A stretch of DNA of 33,322 nucleotides from Blastocladiella britannica (GCA_025349905.2 MU624666.1:1-33322); one strand, 5' to 3'; positions 21,690 through 33,055 are shown, counted from the first letter of the stretch. Numbers and translations: made by a program. Notes: generated from the letters alone by a model not told the origin.

Positions 21690-22520
21690 ATGACAAGTAC
21701 CATTAAGCCAATATCAGCCGAGGCAGCAGCAGCCAAAGCGGCGCTGACCGCCGTCGAGTCCATAGAAGACACGTTCTCGACGTCGCACAAGGAGCTCCAG
21801 CGGCTCATCACGCACGTGGTGGCGGGCCCCAACGCCAACCAGTTTGTGCCCAACGACGTGCTGGCGACGCTCGAGGATAACATGACGCTGGCCAACATGC
21901 ACTTGGGAGCGGCAACGCTGCAGCTGGACGTGGCCAAGAAATCGGCCGAAATCACCGCCGCCAAGGACGCGCTGACGCGTGTTCGCACGTCCCTGTCGAT
22001 CGCTATTCACTCGATTCGGCGCGCGTATCCGACCGCGGCCGCTGCTGCCGACAAGGACCACGACGCGAATGATTACGGCGACGATGTTGAGGATGGTGAG
22101 GGCATTGGCATTGAGGAGCTTGACGCGGCATCGCTCGCTCCCGCCGTGCTGAGCCTGCAGGACTGGGCACGGGTCATGCAATTCACGGCGGCGGCGGCAA
22201 CTGCTGCTGCTGACGCTGATGGTACCGACGCGTCGTCTCCAAAAACGGCTGAATCCAATGGTGGAGACGCGTTTCCCATCCCTCCTGCGCCGGTGCTGGA
22301 CCTCCGTCCATGCCTGGCAGCGCTTCACGGCGAGCTGGACACGCGGTACCGAGCGCGTGGGATTCCCGACCAGCATAACGAGGACTTGCTGGCGATGATG
22401 CAGGCAGTGCTGGCAGGCAACCGCGAGCAGAACGTGGCAGTCCTGGTGAAAGTCGCATCGCGCGCCCTGGAAGACCTTGACGATGCGTCTTCCTCTCGAC
22501 AATACCCTTGCGAGGAATAA
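21690..22520 (+). CDS. orphan alpha-helical acidic protein
   Basis: One uninterrupted frame of 276 aa from an ATG in strong A-rich context (aaaaaaaatATG). I do not recognise a family. It is Ala-rich and helical: KAALTAVESIEDTFSTSHKE, VLATLEDNMTLANMHLGAAT, LTRVRTSLSIAIHSIRRAYP. An acidic linker follows (DYGDDVEDGEGIGIEELD), then DLRPCLAALHGELDTRYRAR, and a last helical region (DLLAMMQAVLAGNREQNVAV). No membrane segment or signal peptide is evident, so it is probably cytosolic or nuclear. It sits 38 bp after the orphan coiled-coil gene and 45 bp before HEM14, all on one strand. Confidence 0.7.
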   Translation: MTSTIKPISAEAAAAKAALTAVESIEDTFSTSHKELQRLITHVVAGPNANQFVPNDVLATLEDNMTLANMHLGAATLQLDVAKKSAEITAAKDALTRVRTSLSIAIHSIRRAYPTAAAAADKDHDANDYGDDVEDGEGIGIEELDAASLAPAVLSLQDWARVMQFTAAAATAAADADGTDASSPKTAESNGGDAFPIPPAPVLDLRPCLAALHGELDTRYRARGIPDQHNEDLLAMMQAVLAGNREQNVAVLVKVASRALEDLDDASSSRQYPCEE

Positions 22521-22565
22521 CCTCTTTAAAACCTTAATATAAAAAACACGTTATCATATAAAACT

Positions 22566-24232
22566 ATGGCCGCCCGTGCATTCGACTTGGCCGTGCTTGG
22601 CGGCGGTATCACGGGCATCTCGGCTGCGCTGCACGCGCGCCATTTGCTGGGCCCGACCGCACGTATTACCCTGATTGATCGCGCGCCACGGCTCGGCGGC
22701 TGGATCAAGTCGGAACGCGTTTCCGTTCCCCCTGCCTCATCGCCGTCATCACCGTCCTCGGTGCTGCTAGAGTGCGGACCACGAACACTGCGCCCAGTGG
22801 GTCTTCCCGGTGCAGCCACGGTGGCGCTTGTGCACTCGCTCGGGCTCTCTGACGCCATGGTCTCGGTCCCGCGCGACTCGGCCTCGGCCAGGAACCGGTC
22901 AGTGCTGCTGCACGACACGGTGCACGCGCTCCCGACATCCCTTTCAGCGGTACTGCGGGCGACAATCAATCCCAAGTCGCCAATGTACGGGATTGTGCCC
23001 GCCATCATACGCGACTTGGTACATGGCCCATCGCTCGCGGCCGAACGCGCACAAAGCCATGCCTCGGGCAACCACGGCGACGTGTCGCTGGACACGCTGC
23101 TGTCCTCGCGGTTCTCGCCCGCGGTGGTCAACCAGCTGGTGTCGGCGATCGTCCATGGCATTTACGCTGGGAATCCCGCGTCTCTGTCGGCGCGCGCTAC
23201 ATTCACGACCTTGGACCGTGCCGAGCAGGCCGGTGGAGGGTCGATTGTCCGCGGGCTGCTGCGCCTTTTGGTGAGGGGACGTAATGAGCGCGCCGCGGCC
23301 GAGGCAGCGACCATTGAGCGGCAAGTGGTGGCGGGTACAACCGACCAGGACGGCGTGCGCCGGGCCTGGGATCGCGTCAAGGGCGCTAGCATTTACTCGG
23401 TGCAGGGCGGGCTCGAGGCCATTGTCCGGGCCGCTGCCTCCAAGCTCGAGGCGGACGGGATTGACGTGCGTCTCAATGCGGCCATTGAGGGGATCACTGA
23501 GGGCAATGTAAATGGGGTGCCGGTACGCCTCCTTGCATTTTACATTTGGAGGCCAATGACACTCACCACTTTTGGTAATGGCAGCACACGATCCGGTTCC
23601 AGGATGCATCGGCTGTGACGGCCCGGCACATCATCGCGGCGCTGCCCACACCGGCATTACATGGCATGCTGTCGTCACCGTCGCCAGCGCTGACAGAACT
23701 GGCCACAACCACTCCGGCCGTCAATGTGGCGGTAACCAACATCGTGTTCCGGACCGCCGATCTGCCGGCTGCGGTACTGGCGCGCACCAACGGGTTTGGG
23801 CTGCTGTCGCCGCGCAACAAGGGCCCCGCGACCGATCCGCACTTGCTGGGCATCATTTACGATTCGGCGGCGGTACGGGGTTTGGCCGAGCCCGAGTTTA
23901 CCAAGTTTACGGTGATGATGGGCGGGCATTACTGGAGCCAAGGTCCGGTCCCAACCGAGGCCGAGGCCGCGCGCCGAGCCGTGGCCAGTGCGCGTCGGCA
24001 CCTCTGCATTCCAGAGTGGTCACGAGCGGAACCGGTGGTGGTGCGCAGCAGCGTCTTGGGATCGTGCATTCCGCAGTACGCGCCCGGTCACTGTGAGCGA
24101 GTGGCAACTGTGCGCGAGCAAGAGGGTGCGCGTCGCATTTGGGTGGCCGGGGCGTGGTTTGACGGCGTCGGGGTCAATGATTGCGTGCTGAGCGGGCGGA
24201 ATGCGGCCGCTGCTATCGTTGCCGTGTCTTAA
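22566..24232 (+). CDS. HEM14: protoporphyrinogen oxidase
   Basis: Exons 22566-23522 and 23585-24232 (62-nt intron, phase 0) give 534 aa, close to yeast Hem14 (539). The enzyme oxidises protoporphyrinogen IX to protoporphyrin IX with FAD and oxygen, the next to last step of haem synthesis, at the mitochondrial inner membrane. The N-terminus holds the dinucleotide-binding loop (LAVLGGGITGISAA), then LIDRAPRLGGWIKSE and LECGPRTLRP. SLDTLLSSRFSPAVVNQLVS with VHGIYAGNP matches the family's central helix region. The C-terminal FAD signature is RRIWVAGAWFDGVGVNDCV. No cleavable presequence is visible before the FAD fold, as in several eukaryotic homologues. The ATG follows tcatataaaact directly. Confidence 0.93.
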
Positions 24233-24672
24233 AATTTAAACGGCTACTTCCCTGGGCATGCTTTTCGATTTTAGCGCTTGTTTTACTGGTGTGACGCAAG
24301 TGCGAAATGACGAAGCCTTATGAAATAAGCGGAAGGCCAATTATAGCTCCTATTTTTCACTGGGCCGAGTACAAAAAGGGACCGCTCATCCACTCTCTTT
24401 CATTCCGGCCTTGAGTCCTTGGTGGAGTAAAATAGCGATTTCGGTATAATAAGAATCCCCACCTCAATCCAAGTCAATCTCATCGAATCCACAACTAAAT
24501 TGCGGACCCGGAAAAAAAAAAAGTATGTATACGACGAAAAGTTTGTCCGCGAACAAGAATAATTTCGTGTGAAGCCACCCATATCGGTGTCGTTGTCGTT
24601 GTACTCATCCTCTTTCAAGAACAACTTCATAGACCTTATAAACCCTGCCTTCCTCTGCCTGCACAAAAGAAG
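24233..24672. promoter_or_regulatory. intergenic region and RGS gene promoter
   Basis: About 440 bp, the longest gap between same-strand genes. No supportable gene. It includes an A11 run near 24510-24520 and, at 24637-24642, a TATAAA about 31 bp before the ATG, preceded by a CT-rich stretch. A long leftward open frame starting inside the RGS gene ends here but looks like a shadow of RGS coding sequence. Confidence 0.5.
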
Positions 24673-26403
24673 ATGTCTCTTCGGTCCATTACCTCGGCCG
24701 CCTCTAACCCTCACACTCCTGCCCGCGGCTCCTCGGCTCTCTCTCCTGCCTCTTCCCCACGCACTCTTCCCTCGTCGGCTACCCCTTCTCCGACCATTTC
24801 CCCCTCGGCTGCCCCGCCGCACACTACTTCGACGGCTGCCATGCCCAACCTCTCTCCACTGACTGCTGCCGCCACGCGCACGCCGCGCAAGTCCCGTCCT
24901 GACGCGCTCACACTGTCGTCTGGCACCAGCTTCAAGGCGCCGGGCAAGACCCCGCGCACGCCCAAGACGCCGACCACCGGTCTGGCCGGCATTGCGCTGT
25001 CGCCGCGGTCGAGCGCCTTCCCGCCCGGGTCGGCTGGACCCTCGGCCACGGACCTGGTGGTGGAGTTTTACTCGTTCCCGTCCCCGCGCCGTCCACCGCC
25101 GTCGGCCACGTTCCCACGTGCTCCCGGTGCTAGTGGCAGCGGTGACAGTGGCGAGGAGATTCCGCCGGTCCCCGTGGCCTCGGTCGCAGTGACGCACGGA
25201 GCCGACGGTCGTCGCCTGGCGACCTCCTCCACGTCTGGCGCCGATGCCCCTGCCCCCATTGGTGACGATGCCAATGTCGGCGTCTCGTCGACGCGCTCGA
25301 GTGACCTCGGCAGTAACGCCAGTAGCGGCGTGGACCCGGCGCTCCTGCAGGCGTCGGTGCCCGACTTGTCGTTTACCGAGTGCCAGACCATGGGCCTGCA
25401 AAAGCTGCTGGTGTCGCGAATTCCGCTGTGCTACTTTCTCGGCCACCACCTTGACACGTTTGCGCCGGAAAATCTGGTACGTTCCGCTCTCTTCGCCAAT
25501 TTTTAGATGTCGATCAGACATTGCCTCCAAAGTGGCCCCATGCCCAAGCGATGAAATCGGGCGAGGCTTTTTCCATTGGCTCCAATATTTTTCAACTAAC
25601 AAACAAAATGACTTGAACAGTTCTTCATCCTCGACGTGATCCTGTTCCAAACCCACCCGGCGGTGGTGTTTGACACGTACCTGGCCCAGTCGGCCCCCCT
25701 GGAGCTCAACCTGCCCGAACCCAAGCGCCTCGCAGCCCTGGAGGCATGGGGCATGTCGGACCCTGCCGCGTGCTTTGAGGCGGTGCGCGAGGGCGTGATG
25801 GGCATGCTTGAAGAGTCGTGGATTGCCTACAAGAAGTCGTCGGCGTGGCGATCGCTGGTGGCCGACCATGCGTCGCGAGTGGCGCCCACGAACGAGTCGG
25901 GCGAGCCCGATGCGGGCGCAGTCGCGGCCGGCGTGGTCATGTACACGCCCATTGACGTGCACACGGCCGTCGCGCACATGGTCAGCATGCTCAACAAGCG
26001 GTACCCGGCATCGGCCGCGACCAACTCGGCCGGCGCATCGTCCAAGTCACGCAACCTCTCGTCGTCCAAGTCGCGACGCATGGGCCTGGCGCCCAATGCT
26101 GGTGGCGGTGGCGGTGGAGGTACGTCGTCGCACGGCGCTTCGGACTCGGACGACACGGACGTGTCCCCACACCGGCTGATCCGGCGTAAAGCGGCGCTGT
26201 TTGCGGAGCACTGCTGTCTGGGCAATGTTCCCGACGCGATCGCTGCCAACTTGTACGCGGGCAAGCGCCGCACCAAGGCCGCCAAGCGCGCCGCCGCTGC
26301 CCATGACGGGTCCAGCGTGGTGTCGACTGGCAGCGGCGGCAGTGGGGCCAAAGAAAAGGGCAACGGGTTCCTCAAGCTCTTTGGCTTCGGCAAGAAAAAG
26401 TAA
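24673..26403 (+). CDS. RGS-domain protein (regulator of G-protein signalling)
   Basis: Exons 24673-25476 and 25621-26403 (144-nt intron, phase 0) give 528 aa. RGS domains speed GTP hydrolysis by heterotrimeric G-alpha subunits. The domain spans the intron at ~240-350: LLVSRIPLCYFLGHHLDTFA, PENLFFILDVILFQ, VVFDTYLAQSAPLELNLPEP, then CFEAVREGVMGMLEESWIAY, with the usual E-N-L-x-F core and hydrophobic pattern. The N-terminal ~230 residues are a Ser/Pro/Thr-rich tail with possible proline-directed kinase sites (TPRTPKTPTT). After the domain come Ser- and Gly-rich linkers, a helix (RKAALFAEHCCLGNVPDAIA), and a basic hydrophobic end (FLKLFGFGKKK) that could touch membranes (inference). An AATAAA lies at 26441-26446. 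Confidence 0.85.
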
Positions 26404-26680
26404 ATGTCATATACGGTGAAGCACCGGGTTGCACTTGTACAATAAATTTTTAGTAATTTTTTTTTTTTCGTGCTTTTGCTTTCCCTTACTTTGCCAAAAC
26501 CTGATGGATTGAGATTGAGCGAGCAGGCGGCCCTCTCTTCCTGTGGGCACACTTGACCAATTTCCTTCATCCATTCATATCCCCCCTTTTTCAAAACACA
26601 CACACACACACACACACACAAGTACCAGGCTGAAATCAGCAATACCATCGAAACCAAAGAAAGAAAAAAAAAATCATAAA
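26404..26680. promoter_or_regulatory. 3' end of RGS gene and promoter of Cdc4-like gene
   Basis: 277 bp holding an AATAAA (26441-26446) with a T-rich run after it, a (CA) microsatellite, and an A-rich leader ending aaatcataaaATG. No gene seen. Confidence 0.5.
26596..26620 (+). repeat. (AC)n dinucleotide microsatellite
   Basis: About 12 uninterrupted AC units in the presumed promoter or 5' leader of the Cdc4-like gene, 60 bp before its ATG. Confidence 0.95.
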
Positions 26681-29600
26681 ATGGCGTACGTGAACGCCGA
26701 CATGGCCGCCCACCTCCGGCCGCTGGCTTCCGTAGCCACCCCCGCGGCCCTCCGCGACATTGACGTCTCGATGGACGGCGTCCGCGTCGTCCTGCGCGAA
26801 GTCTATGCCGACAAGGTACATAACCATTCATTTCATTTCATTCGCTCATTTTCCTGCCAAAAATTGGTTGATTGGTTGGTCGGTTCTCAATTTGAAAAAA
26901 AAAAAAATTTTACTCTAGTCGGTCCACGCCGTCGCCTACGATCCGCGCACAAACTTGCCGTCCTCGACCGCCATCTTTCCCCCACCTCACTCCCAAGCGG
27001 GCATGATGATGGACCCGTCCGACCCTTCCACCGCACAGGTCGCATTTGCCGTGCTCCCGTCTGACCGCAAGCGCAAACGCTCGGTCGGGTCGGCCTCGTC
27101 GGCGGGCCTGGCAGATGTGCCCACCACCACTGCCACCACTTCCATCGCAGCTCAGCACCAGCAGCTACCTTTGGAGCAGGACGGATCGCAGGCCGAATGG
27201 TCGCAAGCCACCATCACGCCGGCGTCCGTAGCGGCCGATCTTCACCACCACGTGGCCAGCCGGTCGCGCCTGGCATCGCGTGGAGCGTCGCCCGACCGCA
27301 TGGACGTGGACTACTACGGCCCATCGTCGTCCACGTCGTCGGGAGCAACGTCGTCGTCGTCATCGTCGGCGGCAATCAAACCGCTCAAGAAGCGCGCCAA
27401 ATCGGGCGAGCCGGGCGAGCTGCCGCAACTGCAGCTCCCCATGGCCACGACGACTGGTCGGAGTAGCAGCGGTGCTGCTCACAGTAGTGGCGCCGGCGGA
27501 TCCCTGGTGGCGCCGCTGGCCACCAACCCGTCCGCCACCTCGGGCCTGCTGGCAGCCACCGCATTCCGCGCACCGGCAGCCACCGTATCCACTACCACTA
27601 TCATTGCATCGTCTGCGTCTGTCGCCGTCACTGCCGCTGGCCCGGCCTTTTCTTTGATCGGCCGCGTGCCGAGCCCCGGCACACCCGTCTCCGTCTCCAT
27701 GGGCACTCTGACGCCTCTCGGCGCCGGCACACCCGTAGCAGCCGTCCCGGTGACCCAAACACAACACGTGCAGGCTGCTCAGACCGTGGCCATGGGCATG
27801 GCTGCTGCCGCCGCCGCATCGCAGCAGTTTCCGCCATCACCCATCAACTCTCCGCGCCAGACTGCCGCCGGAGTGCTTGCGCTGGCCGGATCCGTCTCGC
27901 CCGAACTCATGGTTGGCCCCGTACCCGTGCCGCCGCCGCCCATGACGCCGACTGAAGATGCCATGGATACCCACGGCTTGTCGTTTGGCGCTGGCTGGCC
28001 CTCTTCTTCTTCGTCAGCAGCAGCGGGAGCAGTGGGTGATGAAGCGGCCATGACGGCGGCCATGCACCAGCACTTTGCGCACGCGGCCAATGCGTCGTCC
28101 CTGCGCGCACGCTCCCCACACCGGCGAGGCACATCGCCGTCGTCGCCGAATGCGCACAGTCGAGGTGGGCCGGGATCGTCCGTGTCGGAGCCGCTGGCAC
28201 GGCTGGCGCGCATGACCGAGCTGGCCACGTCTCTCGACACATTACCCGAGGCGCTGCAGCACTACGTCCTGTTCACGTTGTTGCGGCGGTGTAGTGTCTC
28301 GACGCTCCAGTTTGTGCATGGCGTGGTGGCACCCGCACTCAAGCGCGATTTCTTGTCCCTTCTGCCGTACGAGGTGGCAATGCACGTGCTCGGGCTGCTG
28401 GACGCGCAAGCGCTGTGCCGGTCATCGCGGGTGTCGCGGCGGTGGCGGGCACTGATTGACGGCGACGCGCTGCTGTGGCGGTCGCTTGGGACTGTCCGTG
28501 GGCTGTGGGCACCCGACGGGCTCGGTGCCGACACGTTGCGAGTGCGGTCACTCGTGCAGATTGCCAAGATGCACCAGACGCGCGGCGACCCGCTCACGCG
28601 GTACGTGGCGCCCGACCTGATGCCATTCCTGCACCCGGACTCGATTCGCCGCATTCTCGACGGCGAGCAGTTTGCTGATCTCCGCGACCGGCTGGCACCA
28701 CAGTCGGCACACCCATTCAAGGCCATGTACTCGCGCAGCACGCTGCTCGAGCACGCGTGGATGCACAAGGAGCCGCGCGCAAAACAGTTCCGTGGACACG
28801 GCAGCTCGGTCGTGACGTGCTTGCAGTTTGACGACGACAAGATCGTGTCGGGGTCCGACGACCAGTCGATCTGCGTGTTTGATATTCGCACGGGTGAGCT
28901 GCGCATGCGACTCGACGGCCACCAGGGCGGCGTCTGGGCGTTGCAGTACGTTGGCAACACGCTCGTCTCGGGGTCCACTGACCGCACAGTGCGCGTGTGG
29001 AACTTGGCTACGGGAAAGAACACGCACATTTTCGAGGGCCACACGTCCACCGTGCGCTGCTTGCAGATCCTGCAGCCCACCGGCCCGCCGCCGCAACCAC
29101 CCATGTCCGGTCGTGGCCAAACGACAGGTGCTACAGCGCCGCCCACAGCGTTCCGAGTGCCCAACCACCGCGGCGGCTACGTTCCGTCGGGCACCTGGTC
29201 AAAGAACGTGTCGACGCCAAAACTGTTTGAGCCCCTGATTGTGACGGGCTCGCGCGACTCGACGCTGCGCGTCTGGCGGCTGCCCGAGCCCAGCGACCGG
29301 TGCTACCCGGCCAGCCTCGAGAACCGGCACGGGTCACCGACCGCGTCATCGCTTGCCAGCGCCAGCACAGGAGGAATGAGCGGCAACATGGCCGCGGCCT
29401 ACGGGCAGCTACCGCAACAGCAGCAGCAATATGGCGGCGGTGAGGGAGATGGGTCGACGCCCGGTTCGTCGGTCGGCGACCTCCCAACCGCAACGGGAGC
29501 AGCAGCAGCAGCATCCCTGGCCGCAGGGCGGCCCGACGCAGTCAACCCATACTTCCGCCACGTGCTCGCCGGGCACGCGCACTCAGTACGTGCGGTGGCA

Positions 29601-30356
29601 GGACACGGGCACATTGTGTGCTCGGGCAGCTACGACGGCAGCGTGCGCGTGTGGGACGTGGTCACTGGGCGGTGCATGTACCAGCTCCTGGGCCACACGT
29701 CCAAAGTGTACTCGATTGTGTTTGACGGCGAGTCGCGGTGCTGGTCCGGGTCCATGGACGCCACGGTGCGGTGCTGGGACCTGCGCACGGGCGAGTGCGT
29801 GGCGGTACTCGAGGGCCACTCGTCGCTGGTCGGTCTGCTGGAACTCACGCCCCGGACACTGGTCTCGGCCGCCGCCGACGCGACACTGCGGGTATGGGAT
29901 ACCCGCGACAACTCGCTGGTGCACGTTCTGCAAGGCCACGCCAACGCCATCACTTGCTTCCAGTTTGACGCGCACAAGGTGGTCTCTGGGTCCGAGGGTG
30001 CCATCAAGATGTGGGACCCACGCACCGGCCGCCACGTGCGCGACCTGGTCACGGGTATCGTCAATGTCTGGCGGCTGCAGATCAACGAGCGCTGGTGCGT
30101 TGCCGCCGTCAACCGCGGCGGGCAAACCGAGTTTGTGGTCTTGGACTTTGACCATGGCGCCGCGTGCCCGGCATGGGACGGCGCTACGGGGATTGCGCGC
30201 GTGCCCGAGGGATCTTCGGCCGGCGAGTTACAGCAGCTGCTGCTGGGGAGCGGGTATGCGTCACCCATGGTGCTCGGGTCGCCGAATGCGCCGGCTGGGC
30301 CGCACTCGCGCTCGGTGCCGCCACCTCAGCAGCAACAACAGCAACAACATTGGTAG
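26681..30356 (+). CDS. CDC4: F-box/WD40 protein, Cdc4/Fbw7-like SCF substrate receptor
   Basis: Exons 26681-26815 and 26919-30356 give 1190 aa. Such proteins recruit phosphorylated targets (cyclins, CDK inhibitors) to the SCF ubiquitin ligase in the nucleus. The first ~500 residues are Ser/Ala/Pro-rich with a basic cluster (SDRKRKRS) that may be a nuclear signal. A helical segment (LPEALQHYVLFTLLRRCSVS) sits where Cdc4 and Fbw7 have their dimerisation domain. The F-box follows at ~525-570 (LLPYEVAMHVLGLLDAQALC, RVSRRWRALIDGD). WD repeats run ~670-1120, with WD-type ends such as IVSGSDDQSICVFD, LVSGSTDRTVRVWN, VCSGSYDGSVRVWD, RCWSGSMDATVRCWD and KVVSGSEGAIKMWD. A Ser/Gln-rich insert interrupts the propeller. 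The C-terminus ends in a Gln run. It could alternatively be a Met30-type paralogue, but helix-F-box-WD order favours Cdc4. Confidence 0.88.
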
Positions 30357-30458
30357 ACCTACCAGTCGCCTTCCTTTTTTTCCCTTATTCCACCTCTTTT
30401 TTTTCTTTTTAGTTTGGATTCGTCGTTATGTACACTTTCGGTTTTTAAATTCACATTT

Positions 30459-32195
30459 TCATTCATATGAAGAGGTGCCTCCTCCGCGTCGGCGCGATCC
30501 AGAGCTGACCACTTCCCGCTGCACCGTGACTAGCGCGGCGGGGCTCTTTTCCAGCGCGCCGAGCAGATCGGGCACCCCCGGGTCCATGGGCGCGTACAAT
30601 TGCCACGCCGTGGGCCGGTCTGCTTCAGGATCAGCGGCCGCAAGCACTGCAAATGGATCGGCCTTCGTATTCATGTCGCCACCATACGCGAGATCAAGGG
30701 AAGGTGAGGTTAAAGCGACTCCAAGATCCAAGGCTGGTCGACCCCGGTCACGGCCCGTAAATGGTGGCGTGCGCGGGCGCGATGTTCCCGTGCGTAACCC
30801 GTACGACCGCAGCGGGTCCGGGTCGGACGGGTCGTCGTCAAACTCGTCCTCGCGCTCCTCGTGCTCAATGTTGTCCTCGAGTTCGGTGAAATCGGGCACA
30901 AACGCCGACCACCGGTCCTTGGGGACTGCATTCCATACCGAGATGGTGCCGCGGTCCGAGACTGTCACGCCGAGCGGGAGACTTGGGTGCCACTAAATTT
31001 CATTGCATGGGTCAGAATCACCAACTAAAATGAAAAGGTGAATGGAATATACATACCGCGAGCGCAATGAGCCCCTCGCTGGGCCCCTTGAGCAGCGTGG
31101 CCATGGTACCCTTCATGTGATCCCAGATACACAAGTCGTGGTGCCCGCCCGCGGTCCCGCCGACCAGAAACTCGCCCGACGCCGACCACACCGCGCCCGT
31201 CCACGACAGCCGGTCGATCGGGTGCACAAACTTGTGGATGGGCACATGGTCAAAGGGCACCGCGCGTACCGCTTCTGCCACAGCTGACGGTGTGGATTGT
31301 CGTGCTGCGGCCTCCAGCGCCGCATCCACGTAGGGTAAAAAGTATGTGCGGATCGACTTGTCAGCGACCGTGATGGCCAGCTGCATTCCAGATCGCGACA
31401 ATGCAAACCCGCGCACCGCTGCAGCGCCTGTGCGTTCCGACAGCACTAAGGGAGCGACCAGATTCGATGAAGTCAACGAGACAGACGCATCCACGACCCG
31501 CCAGAGGCCCTTGGACGTCCCCGAAAACACGTACCGGCCCGTGGCGTCCCATGTCAGCGCCGTGACTTCCCCGACGCCCGGGGGTAGAGAGATCGTACTG
31601 TCATTGTTGACATCAATGAGGTCGCCGCCGCCGGGAAGGCAGTGCACCAGCGGCGTGATGCGGTGTGAATCGTTGTCGTTATCAGCAGCAAGCGTGACCA
31701 GCACCGGGAACAGCTTGGCCAAGTGCACCAGCAGCACGTTGCGTTTGATCGGATGGAACGCGACGCCCAAGACCGGCGCGTCAAACGATACCACGTGGTG
31801 CGCGGCCCCCGCTCCATTCTTATTATTGGCGGCGGCACCGGTACGGTTGTTGGCCGTGTCCAGGTCCCATACCAGCACTTGCCAGTCGTGCGATGACGTG
31901 GCCAAGTACCGCGACGACCGCGACCACGACACGGCGGTGACGGCGGCCGCGTGGCCGTACAGCGACGCCAGAACTTGCATGGACGTCACGTCCCATACGT
32001 GCACGGCGCCGGTCGAGGTGCCGCCGGCCAAGAGCGTGCCGGTGCGGTTGAAGGCGCATAACGTCACGGTGGTGTCGCGGATCGTGTGGTCAATGTGTTT
32101 CGGGTACTTTTCGAGCCATGGTCCTTCGGTATTTCGTATATTATTATCGGTGCGGTTGTCGTTGGTGGATGGAATACCATACCAAGTAGCGGCAT
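30459..32195 (-). CDS. SWD1: COMPASS/Set1 complex WD40 subunit, Swd1/RBBP5 orthologue
   Basis: Exons 32195-32183 (13 nt), 32123-31057 and 30992-30459 give 537 aa, close to human RBBP5 (538). It is a core subunit of the Set1/MLL histone H3K4 methyltransferase. The start gives MPLLGPWLEKYPKHIDHTI, like the short N-terminus of Swd1 before blade one. WD40 blades follow: FNRTGTLLAGGTSTGAVHVW, WSRSSRYLATSSHDWQVLVW, VLGVAFHPIKRNVLLVHL, WSASGEFLVGGTAGGHHDLC. Exon 3 carries the hallmark after the propeller (WSAFVPDFTELEDNIEHEER, EDEFDDD), the conserved acidic segment that contacts the catalytic subunit and Ash2-type partners. If intron 1 is not used, the frame stays open to an ATG at 32274, giving a longer and atypical N-terminus. 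The gene converges on the Cdc4-like gene (102 bp). Confidence 0.92.
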
Positions 32196-32490
32196 ATCCA
32201 TGGTCGGCATTGTGTTGAAAATATTGGGAAATGCATTTTAAAAAGGAGAAAAAAATCTTGTCCGCGGCAGGCAATTGAGGCGTCTAATTTCAAAGAAGAA
32301 AGAATATTACCTGCGGCCGTCGCCTTGTTTTGGGAGCTGCGCGCGCACGAGCATGTGTCCGACGGTGAAAGATGTTAGCGGGATGCGGTCGCCGACAAAG
32401 TTCCTTTGCAAAAAAAAATACAAATAGCGGCCACGGATCCTCGCTTCCCCAACTCCACGACCTCACCAAACCAAAACCAACCAAACAAAT

Positions 32491-32959
32491 ATGAACTCCC
32501 TCATCTTCCTCGTCCTTGCTCTCCTTGCGACCATTGCCGCCGCCAACCCCGTCCCCAACGGCGGCCCCTCGGGTCTGCCCCCGAACGACGCCGCCGGCTC
32601 GATCACCTACAGCGGCGGCGGCAGCGCGTACGTTGCGATCCAGGGCGACTACGGGAGCATTCTCAAGGAGTGCCGCGGCCTGCAGGGCACCTCCGTGACC
32701 TACCGTATGTATTATACTTTTTGTGAAGGTGAGTCCCTGCCACCAAGATCTGACAACGCAATTAAAAAAAACAGTCACCCAGTACACCAAGTACCCCGAT
32801 GGCCGCAGCGCCTACGGGTTCCAGCTCTTTGGCGACTGGGGATGCAAGGGCGCCCCGATCGCGCCTGTCACCTCCGACTATTACGACGCTGGTAAGCCCA
32901 TGAAGGGGACCAACGGCAAGGTCATTGTGCCGCTGTCGATGCGCTTTGTGCCCATGTAA
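32491..32959 (+). CDS. small secreted protein
   Basis: Exons 32491-32704 and 32775-32959 give 132 aa. The first 18 residues are a textbook signal peptide (MNSLIFLVLALLATIAAA), with cleavage likely before NPVPN. The mature part is a compact aromatic/Gly-rich domain (GSITYSGGGSAYVAIQGDYG, KYPDGRSAYGFQLFGDWGCK) with two cysteines (KECRG and DWGCK), able to form one disulfide. I recognise no family. An in-frame alternative donor (gtgagt at 32729) would add eight residues, including a third cysteine. Leader context is A-rich (ccaaacaaatATG). Secretion is well supported; whether it acts in the wall, in nutrition or in host interaction is open. Confidence 0.82.
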
Positions 32960-33055
32960 GTGATATCTAAATATAAATATATGCAATTGATCTGGCCGGT
33001 GTGTCGGCCATCTTATATCTTTTATTTGTAACCAAGGTTGAGGGGCATGGGTCCA

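Noticed and set aside
24400..25977. Leftward open frame of 525 codons opposite the RGS gene
   Set aside because: Arg/Gly-rich composition typical of the antisense of GC-rich coding DNA. The sense strand encodes a clear RGS domain across an intron, and the reverse frame has no family signature.
25827..26827. Leftward 334-codon frame opposite the RGS 3' half and the following intergenic DNA
   Set aside because: It crosses the CA microsatellite and AT-rich spacer and is the antisense of the RGS gene; no coding evidence.
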